NCBI GenBank assembly: GCA_963556195.1
Contig: OY744537.1
Location: 19,714,274-19,778,273, forward strand
Length of the DNA stretch: 64,000 nucleotides
Source: Sepiola atlantica
Lineage: Eukaryota > Mollusca > Cephalopoda > Sepiida > Sepiolidae
Direction: 5' to 3'
Numbering within the stretch: the first letter of the stretch is position 1; each line of letters starts with the position of its first letter. The position numbers and the translations under genes are program-made. The notes under the pieces are model-generated. The model saw only the letters and a list, made by a program, of their open reading frames with translations, ran no database searches and had not been told where the DNA came from. Shown one piece after another: positions 53,340 through 64,000 of this stretch.

Positions 53340-54156
53340 TATTTTTATCCAACTATTGCTTACTATTATAGATTATTATTATTATTGCTTTTTATTATCA
53401 TTATTAATATTTTAAAATATTATTATCTGCCATTATTATCGAAATTATTATTATTATTATTATTTACTCACTAGGAGTTATCACACTGGTCATCGTCAGT
53501 GGTCACCCACTGCCGACAACCTGTGGTATTCCCTGGAGTCCGAGTGACAACAAGTCTCCTCAGGCCTCCAGTATGCTCCACCTCTTTTCGTTCTTCACCG
53601 CTGATGACCTTGCGGTAATCGCAACAGCCACCTACCAACGATTTCCCGCTGATAAGGGCCATTGGTCCCCTCTGGGGCCCGAGTGGCAACAAGCCTTCCC
53701 AAGGTCCCAGAGCTGTCCGCGCTCTTCCAGTGGAGGTCTGGTTTTGCGCTTTCCCTCCTCGACCCTCTGTCCATAATTTTTGCGCCTCTCTCGTGCGGTT
53801 GTATTTTCCCCGGTTCTGTTGTTTTGTACTTCCATGTGTTTGTTCTCCATTCGTTGCTTATGTGGGTTGGTTTCCGCATTCGAGTACATTTCTCAGGATT
53901 GTAGCTGTTTTGATCATTACTGTCCTTTGTAATTATTATTATTATTATTATTAATATTAATGTTCTTTTTACTATCATTATCATAATTATTATTGATTGT
54001 AGCAGTAACATTGACTATATTACCACTTTTATTATTATTGTCAATAATATTACTATTCCCATAGTTGCCACCATTTAGCTTTTACTACTGTTGTTATCAT
54101 TAATTTTAGTAGCAATGGTGGTATTACTATGAATGATATTGCCATTATTTATAGTC

Positions 54157-54211
<55 letters not shown>

Positions 54212-54640
54212 TATTATTACTATTACTACCACTATTTGTATTATTTTTTATTATTATTCATTATTTTCATTATAATTATAACTATTGTTATGATTATTAT
54301 GGTTACCATTGTAATCATTATTATTAATATAGCTATTATGATTATTACCATTTTTAGTATGATTAATATTATTGCAACTACTAATTCTACTATTATTAAT
54401 AAAATTATTCCTATTACCATATTTACAACCATTATGATTAATGTTACTACTATCTTCTTCTATATTATTATTATTATTATTTAATATTATTATTACCTTC
54501 TAATATTTCCTGATTATTTTATTTTTTACCCGACTATTACTTTTTATTAATTAGTATTATCGATTGCTATTATTGTTATTATTATTATTAGTAGTAGTAG
54601 TAGTGGTAGTATTTTTATTATTATATTTATAGGTGCTATG
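53340..54640. repeat. ATT-rich simple-sequence region
   Basis: Most of this is built of ATT/TTA/ACT trinucleotides, with a pure (ATT)n block at 54,157-54,207. Open frames here are Ile/Leu/Tyr-only artefacts. A GC-rich island at 53,470-53,910 interrupts it. Confidence 0.9.
53470..53910 (-). repeat. GC-rich island with internal duplication
   Basis: CCGAGTGACAACAAG-CTCCTCAGG and CCCGAGTGGCAACAAGCCTTC-CAAGG occur about 160 bases apart, each preceded by a CTGG(A/G)G word, which shows a diverged duplication. Minus-strand frames of 73 and 138 codons cross it, reading RRLVVTRTPG and RLVATRAPEG in the two halves. It may be an old retroelement gag-like or 5' leader fragment; I cannot name it. Confidence 0.5.
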
Positions 54641-56224
54641 TCGAGATCTTCTGGTTTCTTTGAGCTTAACAGTTTTTATTTTAATGTCAATTGTTCTGCT
54701 GACTGTCTTGTCTATATAGCCTTTGTCCAGTGACAAATCGGGTTGTCTTAGTAGGCTTTTGCATAAGTTTATAACTGCTATTTTCCACAGATAATCAATT
54801 GTATTTTATTAGACTATTTGTAATTTCACTGAATTCACACTGTGCTGCCTGTCTGTTTAAATGTGTGACAACGTCATCAAATTTTTATCCTTCTGTCTGT
54901 TTGGATTAAAAAAATGTGTGTTTTACTGAAATGAAAGTTTATCATTTTTTTTAATATAAAATTTGAACAAATTTGTGGGTTTTTTTTTATATATACTAGA
55001 AAACGAATCCAGAGTTGCTCGGAAATAATAATTGCAAAACTGAAGATTTGGGTGACTTTCTTTTTTAATAAATTAAAAAAAAAAAATTTATTCGTTTATA
55101 TAGTTGTATGGAAGCAATAAGTTTGAAATTAGTGTAGAATTTCTTATATATTTATTATCATAAAAGAGTAACGAGATTGAGGATGTATTGATAAAGGGCA
55201 AGAGAGTAGACATTTTGTTTTTTAAATAGGTGTGTTCACAAAGTAATGAGATCAAAGATTATTAACCAATGACAATGAATTACACAGTAGACATTATTGC
55301 AATTAATTTTCTGTTGTTGCTGGACTTTTTTTACATTTCTTTCTTCTTATGCATTTGAGTTAAGGTTTTATTTTAGCCATATATATTACACACACACATT
55401 TTTCTTTTTAAATCTTATGTTTTGTTATCGATGTTAAAACTAACTGCCCTGACCAGGCACTGCCCGGGAGTATTTATACTTTTAGTTTTGATTCACATTT
55501 CTTTTGAAAGTCTAGTGTCGATTTTTTAAAGAAAATATTATTAAAATATAAAATAATAATGGGTTAAGAGCTACAGTTTAATTGTGGTTTTTATTGTAAT
55601 TTTTTTATTTTAAATAAATATGCAGTTATAAATAATAGTTATAATAATAGTTATAAATAATAATGCAGTCGATGTCAATCTAACGCCAAGCAGAAACCAA
55701 GATTTTCAGTGTCCAAAACTCGACATAGCACCCATAAATAAAGGATACAAAAATATAAATATAAAAAGACCGAATCAAAAGAAATATTACGGGACACAGA
55801 ATGAACAAAATCTCTACATAAGTAACTGCATCTATTGAATATAATCACACACAAAAGCATCATGTCTAGCATTTCACACAATTTGCACCAACTTTAAAAA
55901 AAAGGACACTACAAAAAATTCAGAGAATAAAGAATATAGATAAGATTGTTGATCAAACAAGAAAACCATCTGTATTTAAGTCCCATAAATACTGATGGTG
56001 ATAAAACTGACAAATGGACAATATAAAAATAAATAAAAATAAAATGGATCTGAAAATTTATTCTGGAGTAGAATAAATGTCTTACCAGGAAAAAAAAAAC
56101 ATTATTACAAAATAAAACCATTGCTAAAGGTAAATAAAGCGACAGCAAAGCTAACAGATGACCAGAATTGAAATCATATAATTTCAAAATAGCTTAAAAA
56201 CAATGAGATATTAAACATATAATC
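54641..56224. other. Non-coding, nothing recognised
   Basis: AT-rich, with a GACCAGGCACTGCCCGGGAG word near 55,450 related to the dispersed motif at 51,420. No credible gene. Confidence 0.45.
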
Positions 56225-56592
56225 ACAAGCCCAACCACCCACAGCTAAATGGGGTGGTTGAAAGAACCATACAAACTGTCGAAAGAACACTGAACAAAGG
56301 CTATAGAAAATAATGAGAATATATATATATATATATGCTATTACTAATACTACATATGACACCATTAAAAATTCACCATCACCAGACCAAACATAATAGA
56401 AACCAATAAATCCTTGTAGAACCATAAATATTAAAAATCAAGTGAAATAAATACACTTAAAACAAATGACATAGTATACGTACTATACAATAATGACTGG
56501 GAAAGGAAAATAGTGAAAAAGCTAGATACACCTAGATCATATCTAGTAATTACACAAGATGGTCGATATGTACAAAGAATCAATGACATCTA
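56225..56592 (+). pseudogene. Ty3/gypsy-like integrase C-terminus, broken
   Basis: Plus strand: PNHPQLNGVVERTIQTVER, then a stop after LNKGYRK; this is the core-end of a retroelement integrase (HPQxNGxxER, with the third catalytic Glu in VER). After a TA-rich interruption and stops, an open stretch near 56,466-56,592 reads NDIVYVLYNNDWERKIVKKL, then PRSYLVITQDG and ends RYVQRINDI-stop, as in the C-terminal domain of Ty3/gypsy Pol. The rest of the element and its LTRs were not found. Confidence 0.7.
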
Positions 56593-57269
56593 ATAAAAAC
56601 AAATGAACCACAACAAAACTTGTATAAAAATAAATATAATTGCATCATACTAAATAATATAAACACACCTCAATTTCAACAAATACACTCATACAATCAA
56701 CCAAATATAAACAGAACCGAAAGGAGAATGTTACATGCACAGCTAGATTGTCTCCCCTTACCAATCGCTCTTCAGTTAATGAAGTTTTTTTTATTTTATT
56801 TTTTCATTTATTTTTTATTTATTACTGTTCGTTCGTATCTTGTCTATCTACTGCAGTCCTGTCCATTAATTCAAGTCCATCCTTAACGGTTACACAAGAA
56901 AACAAGTATAAAACTATTTAATCTAATTTCAGTGGGTTTTTTTTTGTTTTTGTTGATTTTCAAACATTTATCAGTAATAAGGGAAGAAAGTTATTTTTTC
57001 TTCAATTAAAAGCCAGATTGATTTTTTATACCCCCACCACCACCACACTAATTTGGTACTTGGTAAACACAAGTAAATGAATATTACAATATTTGTTTTC
57101 AGATAATCAGCTCGAGATCATACTGAATCAGAATATGTAAGGTTTGTAAGTGTATTTTTGGTAGTTTCTGAGTTTAATCTGGACAGGTAGATAGAAAATG
57201 CGACTTTATATATAATAGATGAAACGGTACGTTTATATTTTAAATTTAAAAAATAAATCTGTTTAAATG

Positions 57270-58170
57270 TCTGGCCAGTGAGGATTTAGGACATACGTTG
57301 CATGGAGAGAAATGATATGAGAATGATATGATGGATGTGTAATATGAGTCTTAAAGATAGGCTGAGATTTGATACCGTCAGAGGAAAATTAAATATGGAC
57401 AGTATAGGGCGATGTGTACACAACAAGAGACTTTGTTGGTGTGGTCACATTGAAAGAATGGGTAAGAGTTCTTAGGTTAGTAGATGTAGAAGGAAAACTA
57501 GAAGAGTACCCGACTCAGTCAGCAGCAAACGGTATTCGGTCAGATTTAGTTCCTGATATTAATAACTTCCTATTTTGGGTCGCTCACTGTTCTGGTTAGA
57601 TAAAATTTGTACTAATTTTGATTTATTAATTTATTTATCAAATTATATGGTGAAAGTGCAAAATAGTTAAGAAAGCCCCCCCCCCCCCTCCTCGCCATGT
57701 TAAGAATGTCTTTCTAAATAATCTTTTGCAGTTTACGAACCGTGCTGAAATAATAACGTTATTATTTAGAAATCCATTTATAACATGGGGAGGGGAGCTT
57801 TGTTAACTATTCTGTACTTTCACCTAACAATTTAATAAATAAATTAATGTGATAAACTGATACTCTCGCCGGAAGTTATATTATAGATGAAGTTTACTAT
57901 CAGGAACTAAATCTGACCGAACACCGTTTGCTGCTGACTTTGAAATGGTACTCTTCTGGTTCGCTGATGTAGATCAGTTGAGGTAGTAGGATCAGTTGAC
58001 AGGAGTAGGTCAAGGAAAACATGGGAGGAAATGATAAGGATGGACTTGAGAGAAAAAGGGATAATTGATGACCTGGTCAGAGATAGGTTAATATAGAAAT
58101 CAATTTCTAAAAGTCATCCAACACATGCCAGCATGTAAAACAGACGTAAAACCGAATATGATGATGAGGA
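57270..58170 (+). pseudogene. LINE C-terminal fragment, family B, split by a MITE
   Basis: The left part (57,270-57,489) reads CMERNDMRMI, MCNMSLKDRLRFD and LCWCGHIERMGKSS with stops. The right part (57,973-58,170) resumes with GRSRKTWEEMIRMDL-like coding and the ACATGCCAGCATGTAAAAC-led tail ending GATGATGAGG. Compared with the copy at 49,770 the two parts are contiguous apart from the 476-bp insert. Confidence 0.78.
57490..57965. mobile_element. 476-bp inverted-repeat MITE in LINE
   Basis: GATGTAG flanks both sides (57,483-57,489 and 57,966-57,972) as a 7-bp, possibly 8-bp imperfect, target duplication. The two halves are inverted copies of each other over most of their length: GAAGAGTACC, GTCAGCAGCAAACGG, CGGTCAGATTTAGTTCCTGA and GTGAAAGT-CA-AATAGTTAA appear in the left half and as complements in the right. 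A run of 14 C residues lies at the centre-left. Length and duplication size suggest a hAT-type non-autonomous element. Confidence 0.82.
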
Positions 58171-58214
58171 TCGTTTGATTTAAAGGATGATTATAATAGT
58201 CGTAGTGTTTATCT

Positions 58215-58850
58215 TGGAGATGTGCTGTCATCAGGTGGAGGCTGTGAACTCGCGGCAGCTACACGTTGCAAGTGTGCCTGGAAAAAATTTAGAGAGCTGC
58301 TACCAATCCTGACAAACAAACACCTGCCAACAACTACGAGAGGGCGTGTATACTCCTCATGTGTCAGAAGTGTGCTGTTGTATGGCTCAGAAACTTGGGC
58401 TGTTTCTGCTGGCATACTAAAGAAGCTGCACCGTAATGACAGGGCAATGGTCAGATGGATCTGTTTGGTGAGGCCTGAACAGTACGTTTCTTTTGAATCC
58501 CTGCTCTCACAGGTCGACTTGAAAAGCCTTACGGACATCATGCGGAAGAACAGACTGCGTTGGTTGGGTCACATTGAGCGTAGCGATGGCTGGATTGCTA
58601 AAGTCCGAAAGTTGAATGTGCCAGCGGAGAACATCACCACTGGCAGACCCAAGTTGACTTGGGAGGACATAGTCAAACGTGATAGGAAGGCCATGGGTAT
58701 GGATTCCATCAAACCTTGCCAAAGACAGGAGTGGAGAGGAAGACTTAGATTTCGAGACTAGACAATCAGGCCCCACCCTCATCAGAGGATTAATTGTGGC
58801 CTGATTCAACAAATAAACCGGTTGATGATGATGATGATGATTAACACTTG
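58215..58850 (+). pseudogene. LINE C-terminal region, open frame
   Basis: A 179-codon frame (58,222-58,761) reads WKKFRELLPILTNKHLP, then YGSETWAVSAGILKKLHRND, RLRWLGHIERSDG and TGRPKLTWEDIVKRD. This is the region past the RT palm in endonuclease/RT LINEs; YGSETWA and WLGHIERxD are its signatures. It is fully open to the natural stop, then a 3' tail ending in (GAT)n at 58,845. The 5' end is truncated just beyond the family B tail. It is a subfamily distinct from the copies at 49,396 and 57,270 and looks younger. Confidence 0.82.
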
Positions 58851-59104
58851 ATGCTATTCAGCTTTTGAATGAGAAAATTTAAAAAAATAAAACCTGCGTA
58901 TAGAAATTATCTTTTATTTTAGATGTGTTCACACAACTCTATAAGACACTCTTTTGTTTGGTCTGAAGGTATTCAATCATTTATATTTTACATTTGTAGC
59001 CCAATCTTGTAGACGCCCTCTCCTGTTATAATTCTAGGTTTATGACTACATTAATCTGGTTTGGCAGATTGCTAATATGGAGACATTCTTAAATAAACAA
59101 TCTT

Positions 59105-59320
59105 TGAACTTTTGGCTAGGTGCAAAGTGCAGTATCTGTTCAATACTAAACTTCATCTTTTCTGTTCTTGGTCAGTGAAGTAGAAATCTTTCTAGACTGA
59201 GGCAATTAAAATTTTTGTCTCAATTCAGAATTCCCCTTTTTGAAGAGCTGGATTTGCCTCACATTAAAAAATGACCTTGTGTCTAACTCCTCCCTCGTGA
59301 GGAGGCAAGTAAATACATTA
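59105..59320 (+). repeat. U2-headed SINE, degenerate copy
   Basis: CTTTTGGCTAGGTGCAAAGTG then CAGTATCTGTTC (each a few changes from U2) opens it, and GACCTTGTGTCTAACTCC then TCGTGAGGAGGCAAGTAAAT closes it, matching the head and tail of the 8,744 copy. The middle is shortened and diverged. Confidence 0.65.
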
Positions 59321-59529
59321 AATACAGATTATAATACATTAAATACTGGTGATACCAGATCAGGCTGCCCTGTGGCTCCCTGAGACGAAATTCACCTACA
59401 TTGACGTTTTTTGTTTTTCTTCTTTTTTTTTTTTTTTTTTTTTGTAAAACTTAATTATGTTCTACAAAACCAAAAACAAAAACAACAGCCCCTCTCCCTT
59501 TCTCCCTCCCCTTTTTTATTTTATTTTTA

Positions 59530-60005
59530 GAACTTGAAGCATAAATCTTTTACTATAATGACCAGATTCGGCATTAAATAACCCAAAAAGGGTTGATATG
59601 CCGTAAAACAAAACTACCAAACCAAAAACGATGATTAAACATTTGAAGATATAAAGAACTTGAAGCATAAAAACTTTTACTATAATGACCAGATTCGGCA
59701 TTAAATAACCCAAAAAGGGTTGATATGCCGTAAAACAAAACTACCAAACCAAAAACGATGATTAAACATTTGAAGATATAAAGAACTTGAAGCATAAAAA
59801 CTTTTACTATAATGACCAGATTCGGCATTAAATAACCCAAAAAGGGTTGATATGCCGTAAAACAAAACTACCAAACCAAAAACGATGATTAAACATTTGA
59901 AGATATAAAGAACTTGAAGCATAAAAACTTTTACTATAATGACCAGATTCGGCATTAAATAACCCAAAAAGGGTTGATATGCCGTAAAACAAAACTACCA
60001 AACCA
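59530..60005. repeat. 127-bp tandem repeat, ~3.75 copies
   Basis: AACTTGAAGCATAAA starts units at 59,530, 59,657, 59,784 and 59,911. Units are nearly identical; the first lacks two bases (AAATCTTTT against AAAAACTTTT). Because 127 is not a multiple of three, the minus strand stays open as the frame rotates through the units, giving overlapping 65-88 codon frames of the same peptide words. These are not genes. Confidence 0.95.
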
Positions 60006-60440
60006 TACCAATATATTAAATACAGATTATAATACATTAAATACCAGATTTTAATTAGATAAAATTAAGTAAATTTTATTTTCCCTAAATTTAGAAAGTA
60101 AAGCTAAAAAGTTGGGTATACAAAATTAAAACTTTCTAAGCCCATAACTTCAATTGTGTAAGCTTTATTTTGACACAGTTTTTTTTACCAAAGTAGTATA
60201 TTTTTTTAAATTGCGTTGAAGTATTTTAGGGCTTGACTTGTTGCATCTTTTGAAGGGGTCCTCGAGGGAGAATGAACCACAGTTTCCCCCTCCCCTAAAT
60301 TTTATACCTCATGGTTTTAATTTCATAAAAATCAAAGTGAAAGACATAATTATGTCGATTCTCAAAATTGGAGCATTTTGTTTATTCTAAAACCTTTAAA
60401 TTTGGGCCTTCATGAGCCAGTTTCATACTAGAATTATCCA

Positions 60441-60560
60441 CATGGACCTGTGGCGTAACGGTTAAAGGCATTGATTAACGATCAGTTCAATCCTTACTAC
60501 AGTTGATAATAACTAAGAATAACATAAAAATGAACACGTCAACCCTGTCATGGCTGATGG
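60441..60560 (+). repeat. tRNA-like SINE head
   Basis: GTGGCGTAACGGTTAAAGGC is a good A-box region and CAGTTCAATCC a B box about 30 bases later. The acceptor stem is not closed. A SINE body with no clear hammerhead follows for about 60 bases. Confidence 0.55.
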
Positions 60561-60639
60561 AACGAGAACAATCTACCCCCTAGATTAATAAAAGGTTCAG
60601 TTCGAAGTCCCATATAGGTTCCTGAGTTCAAAAAGATGC

Positions 60640-61015
60640 ATCTGAAGATCAGAGGTTACATCGGCCGAAACGTTGTAAAAATAACAACCAAGAAGTCCAA
60701 ATAATACAAATTATCAACCCTCATCTAAAAAATTATGTGACTCAACGTCTTGAAAATAGCGTTCCAGCTCGAAGGAGACACAAAAATAACTTCCCATATG
60801 TGGAACACATTACCACGAGACTGCTTCCCTGCAGATTACAACAAGGTCATCTTCAAATACTTGCCATAAATCGTCCCTATAAGTAATCATTCCATTCATA
60901 AATTTCAATCCTCTCGTAATAGTCTTCATCATTCAACTGACAAGCCAGCCAGATCGTCAGTAACTCTTATCCTCAAGTGGATTTTGGCCTTGACGAGTGT
61001 CGAGTTATTAATAAC
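60640..61015 (+). pseudogene. LINE C-terminal fragment, family C, with leader
   Basis: Plus strand near 60,797 reads WNTLPRDCFPADYNKVIFKY, the C-terminal words of a non-LTR reverse transcriptase, then the tail FQSSRNSLHH and LILKWILALTS shared with 1,166, 25,484 and 26,340. About 110 bases upstream (60,648-60,690) is CATCTGAAGATCAGAGG followed by GGCCGAAACGTTG, which contains CTGAAGA and CGAAAC but an oversized helix II. I treat that as a weak hammerhead resemblance. Confidence 0.65.
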
Positions 61016-61387
61016 AAAAAACAAAAAAGAAAGAATGCTTTGAAAAAAAATTGTAAATCGTAATCAGAGCAATTTTCCACTCCTTGAAAAAAAAAAAAAG
61101 TGGGAAAAAAAAGAAGAAAAAGAATCTCTGTGCATTAATAGTAAAACTGAAACTTGTGTTTTATGTAGTAAAACAAGTTCATCAGGATATCGCAACTATA
61201 ATAGCATTCTGCCACATGATCACAATCGGATTGAATAGACAAACTTATGAAGAGGTGGATATGAAAAGAAAACTTAATAAAAACAGTAGTACATATTTTT
61301 ATATCTATACTCGGTGGACTTATCTTTTGTCATGGATGTCAATTCATATTTACAGGTATCTATTTTATATATATATATATATATATA

Positions 61388-61772
61388 CAGGGTGGGCAAA
61401 AATAAGGGTCCTATTTTTTAAAATTCATAACTTTTTTATTTATTGATTTAAAAAAAAATTTTTTTTTAGAATAAGTAAAGGACCCCTTCCGAAGCAAGCA
61501 TGAGCCGTATTAGCCCTAAGGAACGTACCCTCATTTAGAAAACATTATTTTTGCTTAAAAAACTCAAAACAGTGTAAAAAACAATACTTTAGTTTTTGTA
61601 AGTTTTAAGAAGTGTTTTTCGGCTAAAATTTGTTTTGTTTATTTCAAAAAATCTCGGAAGGGTCAGTCTACACACACATAAAGTTTGGTGAGTTTAACTT
61701 TTATTTTGTGGAAGTTATTCAAATTCAAGTTATTCAAATTTAAAGATAGGACCCTTATTTTGGCCCACCCTG
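61388..61772. mobile_element. mariner-type MITE, 385 bp, in (TA)n
   Basis: The left end CAGGGTGGGCAAAAATAAGG then GTCCTATTTT, and the right end is its complement with one change. TA flanks each side within a TA microsatellite (61,366-61,387 and 61,773-61,797). There is no transposase frame. Its ends differ from the 15,076 MITE after CAGGGTG. Confidence 0.9.
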
Positions 61773-62160
61773 TATATATATATATATATATATATATTTA
61801 ATCATATGAAACAAAAATGTTATTTGTATGAAATTAAATATATATCTCTGGAAAGAAAAGAATCGTATTTTTGCTTGGTAAAACACTTAACTATTCCTTA
61901 ACTCTCAAAATAAGACTATTTCTGTCAAGTTAGATCGAGAAAAAAATGAATGAAAACAAAAATGCCTTTTTACAATATGCAAAAAGTTAGGACACATTTT
62001 TTTGTTGTTTAACGCACCATTTAATTTATTTTGTGTGTGAATCTATTTTTACTATGTTTTCTATACTCTATTATATGTACTAGCGGATATATGTTCCCTC
62101 CGGTTGGTTATTTCATACCAAAATCAAACTGGCAGAGTCTAGGCCATTTAGGTGACTTGT

Positions 62161-62412
62161 TCTGTCGGGCTGAGGTATGATCCTGTGCTGCTCTAGGAGG
62201 TCCACCCTCCCAGGCTTTTAAGAAGGGGTTAGTTTATTGTTAATCGCCTGAGGTGCCCCTACAGGGGAATGCCAATGAGGCTGCTCAGGCATGTTTTGTA
62301 GGCCAGAGTGCTCTTCCTCTAAAGCGCTGGCTTTTAAAATCCCAGTTTCCCGACCTTGTGTCACATCTCAGCGTGGGCTGAGTAAATAGTAATTTAAAGT
62401 TATTTTTAACCA
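62161..62412 (+). repeat. U2-SINE family body, headless copy
   Basis: GCTCTAGGAGGTCCACCCTC, GCCTGAGGTGCCCCTAC, GGGGAATGCC, GCCAGAGTGCTC and GCGCTGGCTTTTAAAATCCC follow the order of the 8,744 copy. The U2-like head is missing. Confidence 0.8.
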
Positions 62413-63330
62413 CAAAAAAAGGTTTTATGTGGATTGTTATAAAACAAAATTTTAAAATTCTCTTTGATGATAGTGTCAATGTTTTTTGTTTAATAAATTG
62501 ATTGAACGAAATTAAATATTAAAAGGGTTGATAATAAACAGTAAAATTTAAAGTTGGGCTTCATTCACCCTTACTCTTCCACAATTTTTATATCTGAGGA
62601 GTATTATCGATTCGGCATCATATTGTCAAATCATACATTTTAAAAAGTTCAAATTTTAGGAGGGGAGTTAGTTTGCTATGTATGTATAACATAAAATGGT
62701 AACTCTGAAGTTATATTATTTTTTAAGAATTCTTCACAACCTTGTAAAAAAATTTATATATATATATATATCTCGATTGTTTTTTTGTTTTTTAAAGACT
62801 TAACCATTTAGTTTTTAGCGAGGGGAGGGGGTATTTTGCTTGTAGGTTTAACATAAAGTGGTCCTTTCTGATTGAAATCCCCAAAAGATGTTTTTAAATT
62901 GGATTTTTAACTATCTTTAGTTAAAAATAAAGAAAAAAAAATTTTTTATGTTGAACTTAAATAAATTTATTTTATTCTGAAGAATTAAATTATTATTTTT
63001 TTTTTTAATTTCAGTGATTAAAAACGTAGAAGAGCTCCTCTACCATTTTTATTTTTGCGTTTTTTAGGTAAATTATTATCAAATTTGAAAAAAATATTTT
63101 TGTGGAATGAAAATGGTTAAATAATTTTTTTATGAAATTTTTTTTCTGCTTTGCTCACGTCCATTGCTGATTTATTTCTTATAATTTTGTTTCATTATGC
63201 ATCGATTTAATTTTTCAAAATATTTAAATTAGTAAGAAATGAAACACAATCGATTAGTTCTTAAATTTTATATAACATTTCAAATGAAATTATGATATTA
63301 GCTTGCAACAAAGCCAGATTTTTGTTTGCT
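62413..63330. other. Non-coding, weak ~170-bp duplication
   Basis: No gene. GAGGGGAG-TAGTTTGCT-TAACATAAAATGG near 62,660 and GAGGGGAGGGGGTATTTTGCT-TAACATAAAGTGG near 62,820 are diverged direct copies. The rest is AT-rich. Confidence 0.5.
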
Positions 63331-63334
63331 TATT

Positions 63335-63475
63335 CATAATTCCAGAAGAGGTTGTCAAAGCCGCTTCGGTGAACGCTTTTAAAGCCAGGTTTGACCGCCT
63401 TATGGAAAGCCATCTTGTAAAATACAACTTCAGAGCCCTGGACCACCCACAGAAACCCACAGTGTCAATCGGCTA
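63335..63475 (+). pseudogene. LINE reverse transcriptase end, family D
   Basis: Plus strand IIPEEVVKAASVNAFKARFD, then RLMESHLV and a stop at about 63,475. This is the extreme C-terminus (LPxxVVxAxSVxxFKxRLD) of the LINE type seen at 14,035. Confidence 0.7.
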
Positions 63476-63619
63476 AAGAAGAGGTACAAAGGAACAGTCT
63501 AAACTGGATGTAAAGCACCTACCTGACTGAAGACTCTACTCTACTAATTCAAACCTTAACTTCAGTTTTAAGACTCTTAAAAGAATGTATGTAACAAATA
63601 CTACCATTACCATCAGGGT

Positions 63620-63845
63620 TTTGATCACTCCTGGAGGGGGGAACCCCTCCCTGGTTTCCGTCCATCTCATTGGTGATAGTCATTCAGGGGGTTTTGTCAC
63701 AGTCGCCACGCTAGGCACTGCGGTTTGGCGACACTTTTTGCCCATGGCTAGGTGTCCACATACAGCGCCTGGTATTCTCAAATGGTCACCCATTTTAGTA
63801 ATGGCCGCCTCAACGTTGCTCAACTTCGGTGTGTCAACATGATCA
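63620..63845 (-). repeat. 5S rRNA-derived SINE, copy 2
   Basis: On the minus strand from 63,845: ATCATGTTGACACACC, CGAAGTTGAGCAACGTTGAG, then GGGTGACCATTTGAGAATAC and CAGGCGCTGTATGTGG. About 22 bases of the 5S middle are missing after GACACACC. The body after the head continues to about 63,620 and shares words with the 44,485 copy. Confidence 0.7.
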
Positions 63846-64000
63846 TGCCGTATATTAACTATATACTATATGCACTACAAAACACTTAAAACTGTAACTA
63901 ATATCTACTAATTAATACCAAAAGGATAAAGATGAAATGTAATAAGCAACTTTTATGCTTTGAATAAATTTAAATATTTTATTTGATATTATTGTTTTAA

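Noticed and set aside
53280..54484. Ile/Leu/Tyr-rich open frames
   Set aside because: Produced by (ATT)n and related trinucleotide runs.
60648..60700. Hammerhead-like CTGAAGATCAG ... GGCCGAAACG
   Set aside because: Helix II would need a 5-base insertion and helices I and III do not close cleanly; kept only as a remark in the LINE entry.

Overview
The window is non-coding-rich, strongly AT-biased animal DNA. It is almost certainly from a mollusc and most likely a coleoid cephalopod such as an octopus. That is inferred from the style of the degenerate LINE reverse transcriptases, the many microsatellites, and the SINE and Penelope content; no database search was possible. There is no operon structure, almost no host coding sequence, and no functional rRNA or tRNA gene that I can defend. 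The only convincing host-gene feature is one internal coding exon at 13,401-13,792 (+), with a good splice acceptor and donor.

Layout. 1-8.7 kb: LINE tails, inverted repeats, a hammerhead-like palindrome, a tRNA-headed SINE, 38-bp and 162-bp tandem arrays and a dead LINE. 8.7-13.4 kb: a SINE with a U2-snRNA-like head and two SINE-like copies that each carry a canonical hammerhead ribozyme. 13.4-18 kb: the host exon, then a pile of LINE and mariner remnants and a mariner MITE. 19.9-21.6 kb: a two-variant 20-bp minisatellite, tRNA-headed SINEs, another hammerhead and a face-to-face pair of hammerhead-like hairpins. 21.7-24.3 kb: a complete 2.55-kb DNA transposon with CACTGG termini, about 115-bp terminal inverted repeats, a TTA target duplication and a 567-codon transposase-like gene broken by one in-frame TAG. 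25-28 kb: LINE tails and a further hammerhead. 28.5-35.1 kb: a full Penelope-like element with an intact 889-residue reverse transcriptase/GIY-YIG protein, two long terminal repeats and an inverted truncated third repeat. 36-41 kb: polypyrimidine array, mariner fragment, two LINEs. 43-52 kb: tandem arrays, a 5S-derived SINE, an internally deleted mariner, a dead Penelope relative, two LINE fragments and a MITE. 53-64 kb: ATT-rich DNA, a Ty3/gypsy-type integrase scrap, nested LINE/MITE insertions, a 127-bp array, a second mariner MITE, and further U2-, tRNA- and 5S-headed SINE copies.

How it fits together. The unifying theme is small non-coding retroelements that pair a pol III or snRNA-derived head (tRNA, 5S, U2) with other modules, several of them carrying self-cleaving hammerhead ribozyme motifs. 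I find three complete canonical hammerheads with all three helices on paper (11,141-11,194 minus; 11,734-11,791 minus; 21,056-21,104 plus), one near-canonical (27,363-27,412 minus), a family of three long-helix-III variants with compensatory changes (3.3 and 21.3-21.5 kb), and degenerate relatives in the Penelope terminal repeats and elsewhere. Enzymes that could mobilise such elements are represented by the intact Penelope protein and by several LINE families, but that link is inference. Many elements abut (TA)n tracts, which may be their preferred target or a product of their insertion.
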